Of a stretch of DNA of 39,793 nucleotides, positions 17,440 to 25,914 are shown in pieces. A program made the translations under genes and the position numbers. Origin of the DNA: Balneolaceae bacterium (lineage in GTDB: Bacteria; Bacteroidota; Rhodothermia; Balneolales; Balneolaceae); assembly GCA_007134695.1 (NCBI GenBank), contig SLKI01000031.1, positions 1-39,793 on the forward strand, read 5' to 3'. The first letter of the stretch is position 1, and every line of letters starts with the position of its first letter. Below the pieces are notes generated by a model, which worked only from the letters and a program-made list of their open reading frames with translations, was not told the origin of the DNA and ran no database searches.

Positions 17440-18003
17440 ATGATCTATGAATTCATCAACCGATCGCCTCGGTTTGGCGATACGGTGTTTGTGGCTCCGA
17501 GTGCAGATCTGATCGGAGATGTGAAAATCGGAGAGGAGAGCAGCATCTGGTTCAATACTACCGTGAGGGGAGATGTCCACCGTATTCGGATCGGCAAGAG
17601 GAGCAATATCCAGGACAACAGTTGTGTGCACGTTACCAACCGGACAGCACCAACGCTGATCGGCAATGAGGTGACGATAGGGCACGGAGCGGTGATCCAC
17701 GGTTGCACTATTCACGACAAGGTATTGGTCGGAATCGGGGCAGTCGTTTTGGATAAAGCTGTGATCGAATCGGGTGTGATGGTAGCGGCTGGCAGCCTTG
17801 TACCGCCGGGCAAACACCTCGAATCTGGCTGGCTCTATATGGGGACTCCGGTGCAAAAGGCAAGAGAGTTAAGCGAAGAAGAACTGGAGAATATTGTGAA
17901 ACACTCCGAAAATTACGTCAAATATGCCCGAACCTACCTGCGGCTGGACAAGCACGAGGAGAATCCTTTCTACAAATCAGGAGAGGAGGATGGGGTCGGC
18001 TGA
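17440..18003 (+). CDS. Gamma-carbonic anhydrase family protein (YrdA-like)
   Basis: Left-handed beta-helix protein of 187 aa with hexapeptide repeats through about residue 150 and a C-terminal helix. Zinc-ligand histidines are His64 in SCVHVT, His82 and His87 in IGHGAVIHGC, as in gamma-class carbonic anhydrases that work as trimers. Many YrdA-type members have little measurable anhydrase activity, so the reaction is uncertain. Followed after 15 bases by hemW, suggesting co-transcription. Confidence 0.88.
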   Translation: MIYEFINRSPRFGDTVFVAPSADLIGDVKIGEESSIWFNTTVRGDVHRIRIGKRSNIQDNSCVHVTNRTAPTLIGNEVTIGHGAVIHGCTIHDKVLVGIGAVVLDKAVIESGVMVAAGSLVPPGKHLESGWLYMGTPVQKARELSEEELENIVKHSENYVKYARTYLRLDKHEENPFYKSGEEDGVG

Positions 18004-18018
18004 ACCACACCACGCTTT

Positions 18019-19239
18019 ATGTCGGGCATCTATATCCATATACCGTTCTGCAAACAGGCCTGCTCCTATTGTAATTTCTACTTTGTAACCCGGGAACAGC
18101 TTCAGCCGGCATTTGTCGACCGCCTCTGCAAAGAGATTGATGAGACCGATCCGATATACAGAGATGAGCCTGTAGAAACGATCTATCTGGGCGGCGGAAC
18201 CCCATCACGATTGCCGGCCGACGAGATCGGCAGAATTCTGGACCGCCTCGACCGGGTCTTTGACCTGGATTTGCAGGAAGTGACGATGGAGGTGAATCCT
18301 GATGATGTGACGGCCGACTATCTGAAAGAGTTGAAGTCACTGGGTGTGGGACGGCTGAGCATGGGAGTCCAGACGTTCGATCCGGAGAGGCTGAAATTCA
18401 TGAATCGGGCTCATACCACGAAAGAGGCCGTTAATTGCCTTGAACTGTTAGCCAGAACCGGCTTTGATATCTGGACGGCAGACCTGATTTACGGTTTGCC
18501 CGGGCAGTCGCTCAAGGAACTGGAGAAGGATGTACGGCGACTTTTGAGTTTTGATCCACCCCATATTTCCGCCTACTCACTGACGATTGAACCCCGCACC
18601 CGGCTTGGCAAGATGCTCGAACTGGGGCGCCTGAAACCTGCCGACGAAGATCATGTTTCTGAACAGTTCGACCTGATCGGGGTATTGCTGGAGAGTGCCG
18701 GTATTCATCGTTATGAGGTGAGCAACTATGCACGGCCGGGGTGTGAGGCGGTCCACAATACCCGGTACTGGGAACATTACAACTATCTTGGGTATGGGCC
18801 GTCGGCACACAGTTTCTGGTGGGAAGACAGCAAAGCGGTTCGCTGGAGGGTTGCTGCCAATCTCAAATCGTATCTTTCCGGGGGGGGGTCTGGCCCGGGA
18901 GAAGGGGGGCAGAATATTGCAAAGCGGCCAGATGCGGGACAGATCGGTATGGGGAGCTTAGAGATCGACAGGGAAGTACTACCGCTGAATGTACTGGCCG
19001 AAGAGCGCCTGATGCTGGGCCTTCGGACAGTCCGGGGAGTTCGGATCGATACATTGGAAGATCTCTACGGCTATGGGTTGAATAAGGGGCAGCTCACCTG
19101 GCTGGCCAAGTCCAGAGAGGAGGGGTTTTTTGATAAGGATGAGGAGCTGCTGAAACTCACTTCGAAGGGATTGAGAATTGCCGATCATCTGACGGTTGGC
19201 CTGCTGTCGGCGAGGTCGAAGCGAACTGTCAGCGGATGA
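18019..19239 (+). CDS. hemW: Radical-SAM heme chaperone HemW
   Basis: Cytoplasmic 406-aa protein of the HemN/HemW family that inserts heme into target proteins. The 4Fe-4S site is Cys11-X3-Cys15-X2-Cys18 followed by NF; the lack of a fourth Cys after this triad separates HemW from true coproporphyrinogen oxidase HemN. GGGTPS at about residues 56-61 is the SAM motif. A HemN_C domain follows from about 310. An unusual Gly-rich insertion of about 20 residues near 285-310 is encoded partly by a G9 tract (18880-18888). The 3' end overlaps the convergent metalloprotease gene by 11 bases. Confidence 0.88.
   Translation: MSGIYIHIPFCKQACSYCNFYFVTREQLQPAFVDRLCKEIDETDPIYRDEPVETIYLGGGTPSRLPADEIGRILDRLDRVFDLDLQEVTMEVNPDDVTADYLKELKSLGVGRLSMGVQTFDPERLKFMNRAHTTKEAVNCLELLARTGFDIWTADLIYGLPGQSLKELEKDVRRLLSFDPPHISAYSLTIEPRTRLGKMLELGRLKPADEDHVSEQFDLIGVLLESAGIHRYEVSNYARPGCEAVHNTRYWEHYNYLGYGPSAHSFWWEDSKAVRWRVAANLKSYLSGGGSGPGEGGQNIAKRPDAGQIGMGSLEIDREVLPLNVLAEERLMLGLRTVRGVRIDTLEDLYGYGLNKGQLTWLAKSREEGFFDKDEELLKLTSKGLRIADHLTVGLLSARSKRTVSG
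18880..18888 (+). repeat. G9 homopolymer inside hemW
   Basis: Nine consecutive G encode three glycines (reading TCC-GGG-GGG-GGG-TCT) within the Gly-rich insertion of HemW. A one-base slip would shift the frame before the C-terminal domain. The run is followed within 20 bases by a second G6 run. Confidence 0.8.
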
Positions 19240-20893
19240 TCATCATTTTGCCCGATTCGACCCGGTTTTCTGTCCTCAGCCGGTAGAAGTAGACTCCGCT
19301 CGAAAGCTCACGTGCATCCAGTTCAACTGTGTGAAAACCTTGCGGCATAGAACCGTTTTTCAAGGTTCTGATCTGCCGGCCGAGCAGGTCGTGAAGTGTC
19401 AGCTCTACCTGGGTTTGCCGGTCGAGCGAAAATCGGATCTGCGTCTGGTCGCGAAACGGATTGGGATAGTTCGGCTCCAGGGCGATACGGTCGGCGATAA
19501 CACTCTCGATCAGTACGGTAAAATTGTTACTCTCCTGTTGGTCGAGGTTAACCGCTACCATACCGACCTGATGCAGGTTCTCCCAATTCCAGTCTGTCTG
19601 AATCGTCGTCTCCGCCTGACGGCCGGAGGCGTAGAGAGTTTCTACCCGTCCATCCCGGAAGTAGCCGAGCAGCCCCATCGCAATACCTTCATCAGGATGG
19701 TTCAGTGTGAATCGCGGCTGGCCGAAGGCACCGGCGCCCGGCCTGGCAATAAAAAACTGACCGCCAAGTGGGCGCAGTACAGTCGGGGTCTCAATGTTTT
19801 TGAGATCACTGACGGTGAATTCGGCATTGAAGTTGGGAGTCGGATAGTTGAAGCGATCCCGGAACCCGTAATTTTGCGGTGAGTGGTCGGGCCCGGAGGC
19901 AAGGTGCCATAGCAGGTTGTGGATCTGTTCGCGCTCGAAAGTGGTGCCGTACTCCAGAAGGGTGTTTTTGATGGCGTCGAGGGCGGGAATTTCCCAACTA
20001 TCTATGGAGCGCTCCCATACATCGGCCCAAAATCCTGCACCGAGAGTTTCTGCAAAGTAGAGTTTCCAGGTGACGTGGTTATAGGCGACGGGGATCGGAA
20101 TATCGGGGTCACCGAAGATCGACTGAAATGAGGGGATCGACGAGTCCAGGTCGGTCTTGATGTAGTGGTAATAGTCGTTCACATCGTCAAAAACAAGCTC
20201 TTCGGCCATGACGGCATCCATCTCGATCCAGGCTGAACACCCCAGCTCGACGTTTCCGAAACCGGATGGGCAGCGGCGACGGTTGGTGGCATACTGGCTG
20301 GCATGTTTGAATTCGTGGGCGATAGTGACATAGAGTGCCCCGATCTGGTCTCCTTTTGGGTGCTCATTGGGAGGAAATCCTTCGAAATCGTTGTTGACGA
20401 CCGTATAAGTAGTGCCAACCTCATCCGGGCAGTTAACTCCGTAAAACCCGAAATCCCGAAAATAGATTTCATGGGGCCGAACAGGCGGGATGGGGTCAAC
20501 AAAGCCGTTTTCAGCAATCAGATGGTTCCAGGAAGAATCGGCGGCAAAGGCGGCGCGCTCGATATAATCCGGGACGCCGCTCTGGTTCGAATCTTCCGAT
20601 GGGACCGCATCAGGCCCTTCAAGATCGTAGTACAGGATAAAACGCCCGGAGGGAGAGGTATGGCTGTGGTCGGTCTGCGGACGGTGACATACTCCCTGTG
20701 TAAGTGCGTTCATCTCCATCAGCAGGTCGGGTGGGAGCTGATCCCTGTGCTCATCAAGCTGGTCGATCAGGGGAGTCATGCAGCGGATCTGGGACAGGTC
20801 TGTTTCGGGCAGTTCCTGAGCCGGAAGTCGGGCGGCAAGGAGCAGCCCGATGAAAAGAAACGTGATAAATCTGAAATCGGCTGATAACGTCAA
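19229..20893 (-). CDS. Secreted zinc metalloprotease with type IX sorting domain (MXAN_6640-like)
   Basis: Exported 554-aa protein. The signal peptide spans about 1-26 (ending LPAQ). The gluzincin-type site is His193-Glu194-x-x-His197 (AHEFKH), with a third ligand probably Glu224 in WIEMDA or Glu231/232. The N-terminal DSNQSGVPDYIERA segment fits the MXAN_6640 family of putative metalloproteases. The last about 85 residues form a T9SS type A sorting domain: NYPNPFRDQTQI, LLGRQIRTL, GFHTVELDA, GVYFYRL and terminal GKMMIIR. It is therefore expected to cross the outer membrane by type IX secretion. Divergent from trhO. Confidence 0.87.
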   Translation of the reverse strand: MTLSADFRFITFLFIGLLLAARLPAQELPETDLSQIRCMTPLIDQLDEHRDQLPPDLLMEMNALTQGVCHRPQTDHSHTSPSGRFILYYDLEGPDAVPSEDSNQSGVPDYIERAAFAADSSWNHLIAENGFVDPIPPVRPHEIYFRDFGFYGVNCPDEVGTTYTVVNNDFEGFPPNEHPKGDQIGALYVTIAHEFKHASQYATNRRRCPSGFGNVELGCSAWIEMDAVMAEELVFDDVNDYYHYIKTDLDSSIPSFQSIFGDPDIPIPVAYNHVTWKLYFAETLGAGFWADVWERSIDSWEIPALDAIKNTLLEYGTTFEREQIHNLLWHLASGPDHSPQNYGFRDRFNYPTPNFNAEFTVSDLKNIETPTVLRPLGGQFFIARPGAGAFGQPRFTLNHPDEGIAMGLLGYFRDGRVETLYASGRQAETTIQTDWNWENLHQVGMVAVNLDQQESNNFTVLIESVIADRIALEPNYPNPFRDQTQIRFSLDRQTQVELTLHDLLGRQIRTLKNGSMPQGFHTVELDARELSSGVYFYRLRTENRVESGKMMIIR

Positions 20894-21056
20894 AACGTTT
20901 TACTGATGTGTATAGGCTTATCAGGCCGTTTTGCTGCTTTGGGGTTCATCCTGAGGAAAAAGAACTGTAAATTAACGATTCCAGTGAATGTTTTGGTGCC
21001 TTTATAATGCGCCGATGTTTCGTTGGAGATTCAATCTGAAATCATGACAAGGAAGT

Positions 21057-22007
21057 ATGATCGAAGTTATACTCTATTACAAATTTCACAAAATCGATGA
21101 TCCGGAACAGTTTTGTGCCGACCACAAGAAGCGAATGTTGGAGATGGGCGTTAAGGGCCGGGTCTACATCGGAGAGGAGGGGATCAACGGTACGCTTGCC
21201 GGCACGCCGGAACAGATGGAGGAGTATAAAAACTATCTGCGATCTATTCCGGGCTTTGAAGAGACCGAGTTCAAGATCGACGAGGCGGATGTGATACCGT
21301 TTCCAAAGCTGATCTGCAAAGTGCGCAAGGAGATCGTTTCGATTCATCTGGACGGCCTCGACCCGGAAGAGGGCGGACACTACATGGAGCCCTCCGAATG
21401 GAAACAGATGCTCGAGTCGGATGAAGACTATCTGCTGATCGACGTGCGGAACAACTATGAGTCGAAGGTGGGTCATTTTGAAGGTGCACTTCGGCCGGAT
21501 GTGGAGAACTTCTACGAATTTCCGGAATGGCTGGACCGGGCCGGCCTGCCCAAAGAGAAAAAGGTGCTGATGTACTGCACCGGCGGCATCCGGTGCGAGA
21601 AATTTTCGGTGCTGATGAAAAAGAAGGGATGGAAGGATGTGAATCAGCTTCACGGCGGAATTCTCCGGTATGCACAGGAGGAGGGGGGTGAGCACTACAA
21701 GGGGAAATGTTTTGTGTTCGACGACCGGCTGGTCGTTCCCGTCAACAAGGAGAATCTGGAACCGATCGCAAGGTGCGAGATCACCGGCAAACCTGCCGAC
21801 AGCTATATCAACTGTTCCAATATGGAGTGCAACAAGCTTTTTATCTGCTCGGAGGAGGGAGCCGAAATGCTGGAAGGGTGCTGCAGTGAGGAGTGCCGCC
21901 GGAGCGAATTCAAACGACCTTTCGATTCGGATAATGCTTTCAGGCCGTTTCGGAAATGGTACAACTATTTTGACGAAGAGTTTAAGGAAAGGGAGATGAA
22001 GGGGTAA
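21057..22007 (+). CDS. trhO: tRNA uridine-34 hydroxylase, rhodanese family
   Basis: TrhO (YceA) uses oxygen to hydroxylate U34 of certain tRNAs, a step toward mo5U/cmo5U-type wobble modification. The 316-aa protein has the N-terminal UPF0176 domain (GRVYIGEEGINGTLAG, about 35-49) and a rhodanese domain with catalytic Cys174 in MYCTGGIRCEK. A cysteine-rich tail (about 239-287, including CSNMECNK and GCCSEECR) suggests a metal site. AAGGAAGT at 21049-21056 directly precedes the ATG. A TATAAT hexamer at 21003-21008 is a possible -10. Its stop is 8 bases from the convergent hydrolase. Confidence 0.9.
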   Translation: MIEVILYYKFHKIDDPEQFCADHKKRMLEMGVKGRVYIGEEGINGTLAGTPEQMEEYKNYLRSIPGFEETEFKIDEADVIPFPKLICKVRKEIVSIHLDGLDPEEGGHYMEPSEWKQMLESDEDYLLIDVRNNYESKVGHFEGALRPDVENFYEFPEWLDRAGLPKEKKVLMYCTGGIRCEKFSVLMKKKGWKDVNQLHGGILRYAQEEGGEHYKGKCFVFDDRLVVPVNKENLEPIARCEITGKPADSYINCSNMECNKLFICSEEGAEMLEGCCSEECRRSEFKRPFDSDNAFRPFRKWYNYFDEEFKEREMKG

Positions 22008-22015
22008 GGCCGGTT

Positions 22016-22813
22016 TCACCCCTCAAAATAGGCCCGGGCGATCGACACAAATTTTTTCGGCCGGTCCAGAAAGGGGTAATGACCGGCGCCTTCGATAGTA
22101 ACCAGGGCTGATCTTCTGAGCCCCTGCTCCATCCGCTTGGCCTGATCGATTGGAGTCGACTCGTCATTTTCACCCCAAAGCAGCAGAATGTCGTGATCGA
22201 TTTGCGGAAGAAGTTCATCAAGGTGTTCACTGACTGTGAGCACGAAGGTCTCCCGCATCACCCCGTCCAGTTTGCGGTAGTCGACCGACCCCAGCCGTTT
22301 CCAGAGCCGGGTTGACCGGATCTTTTCAAGGGCTTGTTCCCGGAGGTTTCCTGGCAGCAGCATGGCGGGGGCTTTCATCGTTTTGGCCGTATATTTCTTC
22401 AGGTAGAACGATACACTTCGTCGGGGTTTCATCCCTGCTCCCCCGGTTATCACAACTTTATCGACTCTGCTTGCGATATCCGGGCGTGTCAGCAGTTTGA
22501 GGGTGATTCGCCCGCCAAATGAGTGAACCAGCAGATCAACAGTCGATTCATCGAGCGACCTGATGTAATCTTCGACGAGATCTGTGTAGTCGTCAATTGT
22601 CCAGGGTTGAGCCGGCGGCGGTGATTTTCCAAATCCCGGCAGGTCGATTAAATGACTCTTCCTGATGGAGGCGAGCTGTCTGGCGACCGGTTCCATCACC
22701 CTGGAATTGCTGCCCCATCCGTGTAACAAAATCAGAGGTCTGCCTTCTCCTGTCTGTGTGATGGAAATCTTCATCCCCTTATAGTTGAAGATCTCGCTGT
22801 GGAGTGGATCCAT
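22016..22813 (-). CDS. Alpha/beta hydrolase
   Basis: Cytoplasmic 265-aa hydrolase of the alpha/beta fold. The oxyanion motif LLHGWGSN is at 29-36; the nucleophile elbow VHSFGG gives Ser98, Asp217 in GENDEST and His245 in GAGHYPF complete the triad. Resembles esterases and BioH/MhpC-type enzymes, but no pathway gene surrounds it and the substrate is unknown. Monocistronic, divergent from the ComEA-like gene. Confidence 0.87.
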   Translation of the reverse strand: MDPLHSEIFNYKGMKISITQTGEGRPLILLHGWGSNSRVMEPVARQLASIRKSHLIDLPGFGKSPPPAQPWTIDDYTDLVEDYIRSLDESTVDLLVHSFGGRITLKLLTRPDIASRVDKVVITGGAGMKPRRSVSFYLKKYTAKTMKAPAMLLPGNLREQALEKIRSTRLWKRLGSVDYRKLDGVMRETFVLTVSEHLDELLPQIDHDILLLWGENDESTPIDQAKRMEQGLRRSALVTIEGAGHYPFLDRPKKFVSIARAYFEG

Positions 22814-22934
22814 GGATAAATTTTTAACTGTAAGGATTGTCCAGGTGCCGGGTCATACGGATGAGGACCTGTCGGTTCGACCGATCTTTTTTCAATTTCA
22901 CAATCTGTAATATGGCGGAAAGATAGGAGGTTTT

Positions 22935-23429
22935 ATGCGGAGAAAGCTATTCTTTTTGCTCGAACGGCTTCAGATGACTCGCAGAGAGAGGATTACGGTG
23001 GGAATCCTGGCGGGCTGCCTGGCTCTGTTGAGTGTGACAAATCTTTATCTGGAGCAGAAGGCGGTGTATGATGAGGAGTATTACACTCAGCTGGAAAAGG
23101 TATTTGCCGAGCGTAGTGCGGAATCCGAGCGTGAAAGGGAAGAGATCCTGGCGCGCTACTATCCCGACCTGCAGGAATCCGAACCACTGCAGCTTTCAGA
23201 ACAGGCGGATGAGCTGCCGGACACCGTTTCGGCCGAAGAGAAAGTGAATATCAATGAAGCGGATGCCGAAGAGCTGCAAACGCTGCCGGGTATCGGCCCG
23301 GCCTATGCAGAACGGATTATCGAGTGGCGTACAGAGAATGGAATGTTTACGGAGCCGGAGCAGCTGCTGGAGATCCGGGGAATTGGAGAAAGACGGCTTG
23401 AGGCGTTAATACCTTATCTGGAGTTTTAA
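22935..23429 (+). CDS. ComEA-like helix-hairpin-helix protein
   Basis: 164-aa protein with a single N-terminal membrane helix (about 22-40), a charged coiled-coil linker (55-75) and a C-terminal double helix-hairpin-helix domain (about 103-164; VNINEADAEELQTLPGIG, ERIIEWR, IRGIGERRL). This is the ComEA layout: a periplasm-facing DNA-binding protein that draws in transforming DNA. No other competence genes are near. Many Bacteroidota carry such proteins without demonstrated competence, so the role is tentative. Confidence 0.82.
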   Translation: MRRKLFFLLERLQMTRRERITVGILAGCLALLSVTNLYLEQKAVYDEEYYTQLEKVFAERSAESEREREEILARYYPDLQESEPLQLSEQADELPDTVSAEEKVNINEADAEELQTLPGIGPAYAERIIEWRTENGMFTEPEQLLEIRGIGERRLEALIPYLEF

Positions 23430-23533
23430 AACGTTTTCTGCTGGCAGTTTTCAGTTCGGATACGTTTTTTCATCATAGAACGTAATCTCTGTAGATTACA
23501 GTGAATTAAGCTATTTTTTGAAAAGACTATCCT

Positions 23534-25078
23534 ATGTCGAATCGGATATTGTGGGCTGACGACGAGATCGATCAGCTGACATCGCATATCATATTTCTTA
23601 AAAACAAGGGGTTTGAAATTACCCCTGTCAGCAATGGTGAGGATGCGGTGACGATGATCAGTGACCATCCCTACGACCTGGTGTTTCTCGACGAGCAGAT
23701 GCCGGGAATGGACGGCCTGAGAACGCTCCAGAAGATTAAGGAGATTCGTCCGACGCTGCCGGTTGTCATGATCACCAAGAGTGAGGAGGAGTCGATTATG
23801 GAGGATGCGATCGGCAGTCAGATCTCCGATTACCTGATCAAGCCGGTCAACCCCAACCAGATTCTTCTTACGGTCAAACGGCTTCTCGACCGCAGAAGAT
23901 TGCAAAATGAAAAGTCGGCTCAGACTTACCTGCGCCAATTCAACAAGCTCTCCAAACGATTCAATACAGAGACGACCTGGCAGGAATGGATCGAAATATA
24001 TCGCCAGCTCACACGCTGGGATATGGATCTTGACGCAGAAGATGAGGCGCTTCAGCAGGTGCTGGCCGATCAGATTCAGGAGGGGAACCAGGCGTTCGGT
24101 AAGTTTATCGAATCGGAATATAAAAACTGGATGGACCGGGACTCGCAGGACCGCCCCAATCTGAGTCCGGATGTGATGGACCGCTACGTTTTTCCGAGAC
24201 TGTCGAAAAACAAGCCGGTTTTCTTTTTTCTGATCGACTGCATGCGTTACGACCAGTGGCTGCTTTTCGAGCTGGTCCTGAGCCGTCACTACTCCATCAG
24301 CACTGATTTCTACTATTCGATACTGCCGACCGCGACTCCCTATTCGAGAAATGCGATCTTTTCCGGCATGATGCCGCTCGAGATCAAAGAGAAATATCCC
24401 GAGTTATGGGAGGTGGGACAAAATGAAAACTCGCTGAACAGGCACGAACAGGAGCTGCTCGGCCGATTACTCAAGGAGAGGGGACTGGAGACTTCTTTCA
24501 AATATGAAAAAGTGCTGCATGCCGAGGAGGGGCGGTCACTGGCCAGCAAGATTCTCGAATTTACACAAACCGGGCTTACAACCATTGTGTACAACTTTGT
24601 TGACACACTGGTGCATTCACGCTCTAGTTCGGATGTGCTCAAGGAGCTCGCCCCAAACGAATCCGCTTTCCGATCCCTGACCCGATCCTGGTTTGAACAC
24701 TCATCTCTGTTGCGGATGCTTCAGGAGTTGTCTGATGAGGATGTGACGGTCGTTATTACCACAGACCACGGTTCCGTTCGCTCATTGAGAGATGCCAGAG
24801 TTTATGGTGATCGGGATACGGCGACCAATCTCCGGTATAAATTTGGGCGAAATATCCAGACAGAAGGGAACACTGCGATTCATATCACCCGGCCGGAAGA
24901 GTATATGCTTCCGGTCGAGCCTCCGGCAAACAACTTCCTGATCGCTCGAGAAAACTTCTATTTTGTCTATCCGACCAACTATCACAAATATCAGAATCGT
25001 TATCGAGATACCTTTCAGCATGGCGGCGCCACCATGGAAGAGATGATCCTTCCGGTCGCCACATTAAAGCCCAGATAG
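23534..25078 (+). CDS. porX: PorX, type IX secretion response regulator with PglZ/alkaline-phosphatase-like domain
   Basis: 514-aa two-domain protein. The receiver domain (1-120) has phosphoacceptor Asp53 in [13 protein letters not shown] and Lys in YLIKPVNP. A helical linker is followed by an alkaline-phosphatase-superfamily (PglZ) domain with metal-ligand motifs [46 protein letters not shown] and [10 protein letters not shown]. In Porphyromonas gingivalis PorX is phosphorylated by PorY, partners with an ECF sigma factor to control type IX secretion genes, and its PglZ domain is reported to hydrolyse small oligonucleotides. All key residues look intact. tsaE starts 4 bases after its stop. 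Confidence 0.92.
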   Translation: MSNRILWADDEIDQLTSHIIFLKNKGFEITPVSNGEDAVTMISDHPYDLVFLDEQMPGMDGLRTLQKIKEIRPTLPVVMITKSEEESIMEDAIGSQISDYLIKPVNPNQILLTVKRLLDRRRLQNEKSAQTYLRQFNKLSKRFNTETTWQEWIEIYRQLTRWDMDLDAEDEALQQVLADQIQEGNQAFGKFIESEYKNWMDRDSQDRPNLSPDVMDRYVFPRLSKNKPVFFFLIDCMRYDQWLLFELVLSRHYSISTDFYYSILPTATPYSRNAIFSGMMPLEIKEKYPELWEVGQNENSLNRHEQELLGRLLKERGLETSFKYEKVLHAEEGRSLASKILEFTQTGLTTIVYNFVDTLVHSRSSSDVLKELAPNESAFRSLTRSWFEHSSLLRMLQELSDEDVTVVITTDHGSVRSLRDARVYGDRDTATNLRYKFGRNIQTEGNTAIHITRPEEYMLPVEPPANNFLIARENFYFVYPTNYHKYQNRYRDTFQHGGATMEEMILPVATLKPR

Positions 25079-25082
25079 ACCG

Positions 25083-25532
25083 ATGCCGGAGATCTTTGAA
25101 AGCCATAGCGAAGAAGAGACGATGGAGATTGCAGGACGGCTGGCAGCGAGTCTCGGCCCGGGTGATATTGTCGGATTGACCGGAGATTTGGGGGCCGGTA
25201 AAACCCGCTTTGTGAAAGGGGTAGCCAAAGCACTCGGTATTGACCCAGAGTCGGTGAATTCACCCACGTTCACTTTGATACAGGAGTATGCCGGCCGTAA
25301 CGGCTTGCCGCTCTATCACTTCGACTGTTATCGAATCAAATCGGCCGAGGAAGCACTTGAAATTGGTTCAGAAGAATATTTTTATGGAGACGGCGTTTCA
25401 GTGATCGAGTGGCCAGAAAAAATTGAAGAGATCCTGCCCACCCGCCTGATACGTGTCACCATAACGGTAATCGGCCCCGACAGCCGAAGAATTGAAATTG
25501 ACGACCCCGGTTCCGGGGAGGATTCGCTATAG
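25083..25532 (+). CDS. tsaE: tRNA threonylcarbamoyladenosine biosynthesis ATPase TsaE
   Basis: Small cytoplasmic P-loop protein of 149 aa that powers the TsaBDE complex making t6A37 on ANN-decoding tRNAs. Walker A GDLGAGKT is at about 35-42; VNSPTFTLIQEY, YHFDCYR and VIEWPEKI are family hallmarks. Length is normal. It follows porX by 4 bases, so the two are almost certainly one transcript. tsaB/tsaD are not in this window. Confidence 0.93.
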   Translation: MPEIFESHSEEETMEIAGRLAASLGPGDIVGLTGDLGAGKTRFVKGVAKALGIDPESVNSPTFTLIQEYAGRNGLPLYHFDCYRIKSAEEALEIGSEEYFYGDGVSVIEWPEKIEEILPTRLIRVTITVIGPDSRRIEIDDPGSGEDSL

Positions 25533-25537
25533 GAAAG

Positions 25538-25825
25538 ATGGCTACGAAAAATCGAAGACTCTCTTACAGGCTTGAGTTGTTGCCGGTGATTATGCCGTTT
25601 CACCGGAGGGCTGTCAATAATATCCAGCCCGGCGATCTTGTTTATTACGGTCCCTGCCCGGAGTACTACGGGATCGGAGAAGTGATTCAGACCGAGGATA
25701 ATCTCAGTGTTGTCGATTTTCGGGGTACAGGTTTGCTCGGTATTCAAAAAGAGATCTTCTCCAACAAGTATATCATACCCATCCACAAGCTGAACCTGGG
25801 GCATATCCTCAAGAATTCTACTTGA
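25538..25825 (+). CDS. Small conserved-looking protein of unknown function
   Basis: Hypothetical 95-aa basic protein with no signal peptide or membrane helix. The centre (QPGDLVYYGPCPEYYGIGEV, about 30-49) followed by VVDFRGTGLLGIQKE looks like a small all-beta SH3/Tudor-like module of the kind seen in DUF3553 and CarD N-terminal domains; this is a pattern impression, not an assignment. It starts 5 bases after tsaE and belongs to the porX-tsaE transcript. A coding role is supported by operon spacing and amino-acid composition. Confidence 0.6.
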   Translation: MATKNRRLSYRLELLPVIMPFHRRAVNNIQPGDLVYYGPCPEYYGIGEVIQTEDNLSVVDFRGTGLLGIQKEIFSNKYIIPIHKLNLGHILKNST

Positions 25826-25827
25826 TG

Positions 25828-25850
25828 AGCTAATAGCTGAAAGCTGAAAG
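25828..25850. repeat. Heptamer repeat AGCTGAA, intergenic
   Basis: Consecutive 7-base units AGCTAAT, AGCTGAA, AGCTGAA and a partial AG occupy the space just after the small unknown gene. The 16-mer AGCTGAAAGCTGAAAG at 25835-25850 recurs exactly on the opposite strand at 34638-34653. Confidence 0.7.
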
Positions 25851-25914
25851 TGCGTTCGTTTCCTGTGGTTATTATTTCTTGCCTTCTGGGTCTCGCTCAA
25901 CCATGCCGTACTTT

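Noticed and set aside
21042-22019. 325-codon open frame antisense to trhO
   Set aside because: TrhO is unmistakable on the plus strand; the mirror frame is open because of codon bias in G/A-rich codons.
22872-22892. Five-base hairpin followed by six T before the ComEA-like gene
   Set aside because: No plus-strand gene lies upstream to terminate and the stem is too short; likely chance.
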